Below are positions 59,103 to 64,000 of a DNA stretch of 64,000 nucleotides, piece after piece. Numbering within the stretch: position 1 is the stretch's first letter; each line of letters opens with the position of its first letter. The notes below the pieces were generated by a model. The model saw nothing but the letters and a program-made list of their open reading frames with translations. It was not told the origin of the DNA and ran no database searches. The stretch covers positions 309,540 through 373,539 of the forward strand of contig NZ_QRHA01000002.1 of assembly GCF_003367475.1 (NCBI RefSeq), read 5' to 3'. This DNA comes from Alteromonas aestuariivivens. GTDB lineage: Bacteria; Pseudomonadota; Gammaproteobacteria; Enterobacterales; Alteromonadaceae. Both the position numbers and the translations under genes were made by a program.

Positions 59103-61460
59103 ATGATGTATGTTAACGGCAAATTTTTTGCCAGCCTGTTTACTGCTTTGGCTCTGGCAGGCTGTGGTAGCGGTGGTACCGGGGCTTCCGGAAACATTAA
59201 TCCGACGATTTTCATTGAAAATCAGACGGTTGAAGAGAGCTCAAAGGTGACGCTAAGTGCTGTGGCAAATGATGCAGATGGCTCAGTAAAAAGTTATCAA
59301 TGGAATCAGGTTGGCGGTCATACGGTAAGTTTGCGTGGTGCAACAACGTCTTCAATTCTATTTACTGCACCAGAGGTAAATGACAGCGAAGATCTGGTAT
59401 TTCGCTTGACCGTTACCGATGACGCCGGTGGAACCGCCAGTCGCAGCGTTACAGTTACGGTTGAGCCGGTGGAGCAGGCTCCTACCGTATCTGCTGGGGC
59501 CGATCAAACCGCTGTTGCGGAACAATCGGTCAGCCTGACGGGTTCGGTATCAGACCCTGAAAATGTGCTGCAAGGTTTGGTGTGGCAGCAGACGGGTGGC
59601 CCTACTGTGGAGCTGACCCATGTATCGGATGTCACTGCGATGTTTACAGCCCCCAGGGTAAATGAGGAAACCTTGCTTACGTTTACGCTTACCGCAACGG
59701 GTACGTCGGGTGGTTCTGTTAGCGATGAGGTGACGGTGATTGTCACCGGCTCAAAGGCCATAGCTGAGCCTGATCGCACTTCAAACCTACAAATTTACAC
59801 CTTTGGTGAATTACCGGCAGAAGATCTGTCGGCGAAATTCAGTGTTTCTATTGACGGGGTTCCGCTTACAGTGTTGCAAACGATTCCTCCTTTAGCGGCT
59901 ATGTCCCCGAGACTAAAGCCGGGAACTGCTGATGGTGCTGACGCCTATCGTAATACCCAGCGCACTTTTGCGTGGACTCAGTTCTCCTTCGATGCTGCGG
60001 CTTCTCCTGTAGAGGTTTCGGTGCATAAACTGGAGGATGCCGGCGCAGTCTCTGACATCATCGTCAGACCTGAGGCACTGGCTGAAGTGGCCTATCAGAT
60101 AGTGGAAAAAGATGTCGCCGCCAGGCGCATAAAAATTCGTCTATTGCAGTCTAATCGCAAACTTTCGGTGGAGTTCAAAGACAACCGCTACGCGCCGCTT
60201 AAAGATATTCCTATGGATGCGCTGTTGCTGTTCGCGGATCGCACTGAACGGGAAGACATTGCCCCCGTGCCGGATAAATCTGCTGAAACCACTTATGTAA
60301 TTGAAAATGGTGAGAAGTTCGACAGGGAGGCGGCAAAGGGGAAAGAGGTGATTTACTTTGCCCCGGGTACTCATGAACTGAGCTATTGGGAGGTACCTTC
60401 AAATGTCAGGCAGGTATACCTGGCCGGAGGGGCGTACGTCATGGGGGCAATCAACGCAGATCATTCTGCTGGCCCTGGCACCGGTTATACCATCTCAGGG
60501 CGGGGCGTTATCTCGGGTGAGAAGTTTCCCTGGCGGGCTGATAAAACCAAATATAATGCTGACAGCGATATGCCTTTGTCTGAGAGAGTCTGTGTTGATG
60601 GTGGTGGGTACTCCGATGGTTGCCCACGGGAAGGGATCAAGTTGCTGGATGCCGAGCAGGATGAACTGATCGTAGAAGGGCTGACACTGGTAAACGCCCC
60701 CTTTTATGTGTTCGGTGCCGAGGCCGACAGCAATGATTCATGGGCCAGGATCAGTAATATCAAATTGCTGGGCAACTGGCGTTATAACAACGACGGCTTC
60801 GATGTAGGCACAGGTTCAGAAATTACTGACTGCTTTGCCTCTCCAATGGACGATGCCTTTAAAATCTACCATTCAAAAGCAGCGGTTAAAAACTGCGTGG
60901 TTTGGCAGATGGATAACGGTGGCATATTCCAGTTTGGCTGGTACCCCAAAACCGTTGACAACGTGCTGATAGAAAACATCCATGTGCTTCATACAGAATG
61001 GACGGGGCTGAATAAAAACCGCGGTCTGGCGAATCTGACAGAACGCCCGGATGGCGATTCCAGGGCAGGCACTATCTCGGACATTATTTTGCGCAATATC
61101 TGGATGGAAGGACCCACTTCGAGGGTGATATATCTGAGAAACGAGTTTTACCCCAATCAGTCTTATAACACCTGGTTGTTTGAGAACATTTATGTTAGCT
61201 ACATGCCAACCTACAATGAACTTGTGACGATCAAAAACGAAGTGCTCAATGGTCAGGTTCTGGGAGGAAATGGCCAGTTGCAGGACAATTTACTGCTGAA
61301 TGCCATTGAGGATTTTGATAACGGCTCAGGAAGCATAGGTAACATCCGTTTTCGAAATTTTAATCTTAATGGTGCACGGATTACCGATTCGAATGCGACC
61401 ACAACCGGCATGTTCGACAGGCTGGTAATCAATACTTCCTCTGATGTAACGTTCGAGTAG
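59103..61460 (+). CDS. Lipoprotein glycoside hydrolase, GH49 type, with PKD-like domains
   Basis: 785 residues. Lipobox ALAGC with Cys21, then two PKD/Ig-like beta domains (about 30-125 and 125-220), a beta-sandwich and a right-handed beta-helix from about 400. In the helix NNDGF holds Asp564 and MDDAF holds Asp583 and Asp584. The spacing of 0, +19, +20 equals the catalytic Asp triad of GH49 dextranase and isopullulanase as I know them. So it should hydrolyse alpha-1,6 or related glucans at the cell surface, giving oligomers for the two receptors. Substrate not proven. Gly-rich motifs such as YLAGGAYVMGAI are consistent with GH49. Confidence 0.85.
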   Translation: MMYVNGKFFASLFTALALAGCGSGGTGASGNINPTIFIENQTVEESSKVTLSAVANDADGSVKSYQWNQVGGHTVSLRGATTSSILFTAPEVNDSEDLVFRLTVTDDAGGTASRSVTVTVEPVEQAPTVSAGADQTAVAEQSVSLTGSVSDPENVLQGLVWQQTGGPTVELTHVSDVTAMFTAPRVNEETLLTFTLTATGTSGGSVSDEVTVIVTGSKAIAEPDRTSNLQIYTFGELPAEDLSAKFSVSIDGVPLTVLQTIPPLAAMSPRLKPGTADGADAYRNTQRTFAWTQFSFDAAASPVEVSVHKLEDAGAVSDIIVRPEALAEVAYQIVEKDVAARRIKIRLLQSNRKLSVEFKDNRYAPLKDIPMDALLLFADRTEREDIAPVPDKSAETTYVIENGEKFDREAAKGKEVIYFAPGTHELSYWEVPSNVRQVYLAGGAYVMGAINADHSAGPGTGYTISGRGVISGEKFPWRADKTKYNADSDMPLSERVCVDGGGYSDGCPREGIKLLDAEQDELIVEGLTLVNAPFYVFGAEADSNDSWARISNIKLLGNWRYNNDGFDVGTGSEITDCFASPMDDAFKIYHSKAAVKNCVVWQMDNGGIFQFGWYPKTVDNVLIENIHVLHTEWTGLNKNRGLANLTERPDGDSRAGTISDIILRNIWMEGPTSRVIYLRNEFYPNQSYNTWLFENIYVSYMPTYNELVTIKNEVLNGQVLGGNGQLQDNLLLNAIEDFDNGSGSIGNIRFRNFNLNGARITDSNATTTGMFDRLVINTSSDVTFE

Positions 61461-61488
61461 CCGTTACTTGCCGTTGTTGCAGCCGGAA

Positions 61489-61513
61489 ACCGGGGAGAAG
61501 TTAGCGCCCCGGT
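61489..61513 (+). terminator. Hairpin after the GH49 gene
   Basis: ACCGGGG and CCCCGGT form a perfect 7-base stem with an 11-base loop, 29 bases past the stop. No T-run, so strength is uncertain. Confidence 0.35.
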
Positions 61514-61632
61514 GGAACCTGGAACAGAGACTCTGAAATCCTGATTCCGCTTGCAGTGAACCATCTCTCTCGACCAAATGTGGCTAGGGCCTGTTGATCT
61601 TTGCTGTTCAATTTTGCAGCGAATTGTCGCCA
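61514..61632. other. Left flank of the IS5-family element
   Basis: Noncoding. CAGCGAATTGTCGCCATTTA (61616-61635) resembles CAGCGAATAAGTCCCGCATTTTA just inside the insertion sequence, a loose repeat of about 20 bases that may be a leftover of an earlier insertion. Confidence 0.25.
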
Positions 61633-62843
61633 TTTACTTAGGGAAACAGCGAATAAGTCCCGCATTTTAACGCTCAGTTAAGCCGCAGACTCACCTGCCT
61701 AATTTTTAAACACTAATTTTGCAGTTTAGGCCAATATGCCGCCGTTTTAGGCCTGATTTCGACCTTATTCCGGGCTATTCCCGGATTTCAGACAGATCTT
61801 GGCTGTCGCCGTAACATCTGGTCTACTTTAAACAGGTTCGCCAAGGTGAATAGCATGGCTAACTGTGAGTCATTTTTTATCAATCCCTTATAGCGAGCTT
61901 TGATAAAACCAAACTGGCATTTGATGATGCGAAACGGATGTTCAACCTTTGCCCGGATGCTGGCTTTTAAATATTCGATGTTGATGGCAGTTTTGTTTTT
62001 ACGGGGATGCTTTTTCAGTGCCCGCACTTTTCCGGGACGCTCAGCAATCAGCCATTCCACATCCTTTTCTTTAAGTTCTTCACGCTTCTCTGCGCCTTGA
62101 TATCCAGCATCGCCAGAGATGAATTCCTCATCGCCATGCAACAGGCTCTTCATCTGATTCAAGTCATGCTCATTGGCGGCGGTGGTTACCAGTGTATGGG
62201 TGAGACCACTCTTGGCATCCACACCAATATGAGCTTTCATGCCGAAATGCCATTCATTGTCTTTCTTGGTCTGATGCATATCCGGGTCACGCTCATTCTT
62301 TTTGTTTTTAGTGGAGCTGGGGGCTTCAATAATTGTGGCATCCACCAGTGTGCCCTGCGTCATCATCACACCGCACTCCGACAGCCATTGATTGACCGTT
62401 TTGAATAATTTGCGAGTTAGCTTGTGCTTTTCCAGCAAATGCCGGAAGTTCATAATGGTCGTGCGGTCAGGAATCGCTTTATCCAGTGACAGTTGCGCAA
62501 ACTGACGCATCGAAGCAATTTCATATAACGCATCTTCCATCGCTTCATCACCGAGGCTATACCATTGCTGCATACAATGAATGCGAAACATGGTCTCAAG
62601 CGCATACGGACGTCTGCCATTACCTGCTTTAGGATAAAAGGGTTCAATCACTTCCAGCAGTTGAGACCACGGCAACAGGTTATCCATCCGGGATAAGAAA
62701 ATTTCTTTACGGGTCTGGCGGCGTTTGCTAGAAAACTCACTGTCGGCAAAAGTTAACTGTTGGCTCATGGGCGGTAATGGCTGTGATTTACTATCCAGCT
62801 ATGATCTCACATCGGGGACTTATTCGCATCTTCCCTAAGTAAA
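61633..62843 (-). mobile_element. IS5-family insertion sequence
   Basis: One transposase gene lies between inverted repeats. Left: TTTACTTAGGGAA, three variable bases, then GCGAATAAGTCCC (61633-61661). Right: the reverse complement with GAT in the variable place (62815-62843). The core GGGAA-N3-GCGAATAAGTCCC is like classical IS5 ends. The outer TTTACTTA/TAAGTAAA bases also mirror each other, so the exact borders are unclear. I find no direct target repeat: the four bases next to GGAA are TTAG on the left and CTAA on the right, mirror images rather than copies. Confidence 0.85.
61788..62768 (-). CDS. IS5-family DDE transposase
   Basis: 326 residues, complete and apparently intact. [13 protein letters not shown] gives the first Asp, [14 protein letters not shown] the second and [16 protein letters not shown] the Glu of the DDE triad with the family's Y-(2)-R-(3)-E-like helix. 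The N-terminus ([20 protein letters not shown]) is typical of the IS5 subgroup. It cuts and joins the element ends with Mg2+ ions. The coding frame has no stops or frameshifts, so the element may still be mobile. Confidence 0.95.
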   Translation of the reverse strand: MSQQLTFADSEFSSKRRQTRKEIFLSRMDNLLPWSQLLEVIEPFYPKAGNGRRPYALETMFRIHCMQQWYSLGDEAMEDALYEIASMRQFAQLSLDKAIPDRTTIMNFRHLLEKHKLTRKLFKTVNQWLSECGVMMTQGTLVDATIIEAPSSTKNKKNERDPDMHQTKKDNEWHFGMKAHIGVDAKSGLTHTLVTTAANEHDLNQMKSLLHGDEEFISGDAGYQGAEKREELKEKDVEWLIAERPGKVRALKKHPRKNKTAINIEYLKASIRAKVEHPFRIIKCQFGFIKARYKGLIKNDSQLAMLFTLANLFKVDQMLRRQPRSV

Positions 62844-63068
62844 AAAATAAACTTCTATACACACACAGATTAATAGCGTAATATTCATTAGCTTTAGGAA
62901 TTTAAAATCTTTATCTATTACTGCACTTTGCATTTCTTTTTCTTCTTTTATTAATTTAGGTTGAACTTGTATTTTCATTTGCTCTACTGGTTAATGTTTT
63001 ACTTGTTTTTATCTAAGGTCTATCGGTGGAGTTCCACTAAAATATTTAATTAATAAAAGGTTTCAAAT
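62844..63068. other. Leader of the cold-shock gene
   Basis: AT-rich gap right of the insertion sequence. AAAAGG lies 8 bases before ATG 63069. The 5' leader could fold (GGTGGAGTTCCACT near 63026), as cold-shock mRNAs often do, but no cold box could be confirmed. Confidence 0.3.
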
Positions 63069-63281
63069 ATGTCTAATTCAGTAGATGGCATGGTTAAGTG
63101 GTTTAATGAAGATAAAGGGTTTGGTTTTTTAACACCAAGCGACGGCGGTAAAGACGTCTTTGTTCATTTTCGTTCAATTGTTTCAGAAGGGTATAAATCG
63201 CTTACTGAAGGACAGCAAGTGAGATTTACCATTGAGCAAGGTCAAAAAGGCCCGCAAGCTGCTAACGTGATTGCTGTTTAA
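63069..63281 (+). CDS. Cold-shock domain protein, CspA family
   Basis: 70 residues, the standard size. KGFGFLTP is RNP-1 and VFVHFRSI is RNP-2, the two aromatic-rich nucleic-acid-binding strands. [13 protein letters not shown] and [19 protein letters not shown] complete the five-stranded OB fold. It binds single-stranded RNA or DNA and may act as an RNA chaperone at low temperature. It has its own terminator and lies between mobile elements in AT-rich DNA. Confidence 0.96.
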   Translation: MSNSVDGMVKWFNEDKGFGFLTPSDGGKDVFVHFRSIVSEGYKSLTEGQQVRFTIEQGQKGPQAANVIAV

Positions 63282-63297
63282 CCATCAAGTTGCATTG

Positions 63298-63322
63298 AAG
63301 GCCGGCACAAGCTGGCCTTTTT
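63298..63322 (+). terminator. Terminator of the cold-shock gene
   Basis: AAGGCCGGC pairs with GCTGGCCTT (one wobble) across four bases, followed by a T-run. Classical form. Confidence 0.8.
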
Positions 63323-63400
63323 ACCACAAAACACTCTCCTTGAATCCAGTCTCATTTTTTTCTTACTTCCCAGACTCTCAATTTTAATAAGCTTTAATAT

Positions 63401-63568
63401 ATGATTTATATCTACAACGGCGACAGCATTAATGCTCACCCACCAATTTCCGCTATATCTGCAAATAAACTCAGTGTTGTTTTTAAGGATAGTCGAAAGC
63501 TTAAAAATATTAGCTTTCAGAATATAGTGGAAAAAAAGAAATTTTTAAATTGGCTGGTGTCAATATAA
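63401..63568 (+). CDS. Possible 55-residue protein
   Basis: An uninterrupted frame from ATG 63401: MIYIYNGDSINAHPPISAIS at the start and KKKFLNWLVSI at the end, basic overall with mixed strand-like segments. It ends 13 bases before a 12-base perfect hairpin (63582-63609). There is no clear ribosome site, and AT-rich sequence often gives such frames by chance. No family recognised. Confidence 0.3.
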   Translation: MIYIYNGDSINAHPPISAISANKLSVVFKDSRKLKNISFQNIVEKKKFLNWLVSI

Positions 63569-63581
63569 TTTATAGTTTCTC

Positions 63582-63609
63582 ATCAACACTTTATTCTTAA
63601 AGTGTTGAT
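63582..63609. terminator. Perfect 12-base hairpin
   Basis: ATCAACACTTTA, loop TTCT, TAAAGTGTTGAT. A weak T-content follows, so it may be a terminator or a processing hairpin for the small ORF before it or for the remnant on the other strand. Confidence 0.45.
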
Positions 63610-63712
63610 TAATAATAAGTCTCTGAGAAATTATATGGTGCTGGTTTTTATTAAATAGTTCTAATCAAGCTATTTGAAGGGCAATGGAAAAGCCACATTC
63701 TTGAGTTCCTGA

Positions 63713-63873
63713 TCAACCGTGCACTTTAAAGTCTTCAATGTATTGCTGAAGTTGGGCCGATTCTTGTTCGACGATGGTGGTCATTTTCATGGTCTGATGG
63801 GCATGGATGGCCAGATTTTCAGAGTCATCTTTTACTGAACCAATACGCTGGCCAATGCTGTTGGATACGGATG
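63713..63873 (-). pseudogene. 3' remnant of a chemoreceptor-like gene, cut by an IS3-family element
   Basis: Only the last 53 codons survive, ending at the stop 63713. IVEQESAQLQQYIEDFKVHG resembles the coiled-coil end of methyl-accepting chemotaxis proteins, which commonly close in ...L..LV..FKV, and SNSIGQRIGSVKDD fits the preceding helix. Reading leftward, the frame meets the IS3-type end at 63874. It is probably non-functional unless the insertion sequence provides a start. The match is to a general pattern, so another coiled-coil protein is possible. Confidence 0.45.

Positions 63874-64000
<127 letters not shown>

Noticed and set aside
61253..61633. Leftward 126-codon frame between the GH49 gene and the IS5 element
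   Set aside because: Most of it is antisense to the GH49 gene, and its start lies at the IS border. No family or ribosome site.

Overview
The window looks like chromosome of a marine, polysaccharide-using gammaproteobacterium of the Alteromonadales/Cellvibrionales type. The evidence is 1044-residue TonB-dependent receptors of that group's style, an exopolysaccharide locus with sulfotransferases, many multiheme or TlpA-type exported redox proteins, and an Ohr/OhrR pair. No tRNA, rRNA, CRISPR array, prophage or replication origin was recognised.

Layout. (1) 1-9.9 kb is the end of a capsule/exopolysaccharide locus: three glycosyltransferases, three P-loop sulfotransferases, a Wzx-like flippase and an exported parallel beta-helix protein. 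Together they suggest a sulfated surface polysaccharide. (2) 10.1-12.4 kb holds a small HCx5R phosphatase-like protein, a hemolysin III-type membrane protein and the divergent pair ohrR/ohr, whose promoter lies between two near-identical palindromes. (3) 12.5-34.6 kb is the most unusual part. It has an ApbE flavin transferase, a leftward cluster of three exported proteins (Tat-exported DUF1501 type, LamG/cytochrome lipoprotein, cytochrome-motif protein) and, divergently, about 15 kb of tightly packed rightward genes. These encode an HzsA-like cytochrome lipoprotein, three putative outer-membrane barrels, a TlpA thioredoxin, a DUF4266 lipoprotein ending in GGGCGCN, a DUF3570 protein with a perfect ApbE-type flavinylation motif, three TPR proteins, an ExbB, two ExbDs (one lacking the membrane aspartate) and a TonB/AgmX-like transducer. 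I read this as one envelope-spanning, ion-motive-force-driven redox machine of unknown job.

(4) 34.6-44.4 kb is mixed: YigZ, an exported RidA preceded by a small secreted ORF, an outer-membrane protein, a Cys-rich/MliC-like lipoprotein, an Omp85-type barrel next to an octaheme TPR cytochrome, a DUF481 barrel and a DUF900 hydrolase. (5) 44.4-51.2 kb has a secreted KatG, a secreted protein of unknown function, and a three-gene set DsrE / PLP decarboxylase / CysM-glutaredoxin fusion that suggests sulfur-amino-acid chemistry. (6) 51.2-61.5 kb is a polysaccharide-use locus: two tandem TonB-dependent receptors, each closed by a strong terminator, and a lipoprotein with PKD-like domains and a GH49 catalytic domain carrying the family's Asp triad spacing. 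(7) 61.6-64 kb is an IS-rich, AT-rich end: a complete IS5-family element, a cold-shock protein, a possible 55-residue ORF, a chemoreceptor-like 3' remnant and the end of an IS3-family element running off the window.

Everything was read by eye from sequence. Family names rest on motifs and remembered family features, not on database searches.
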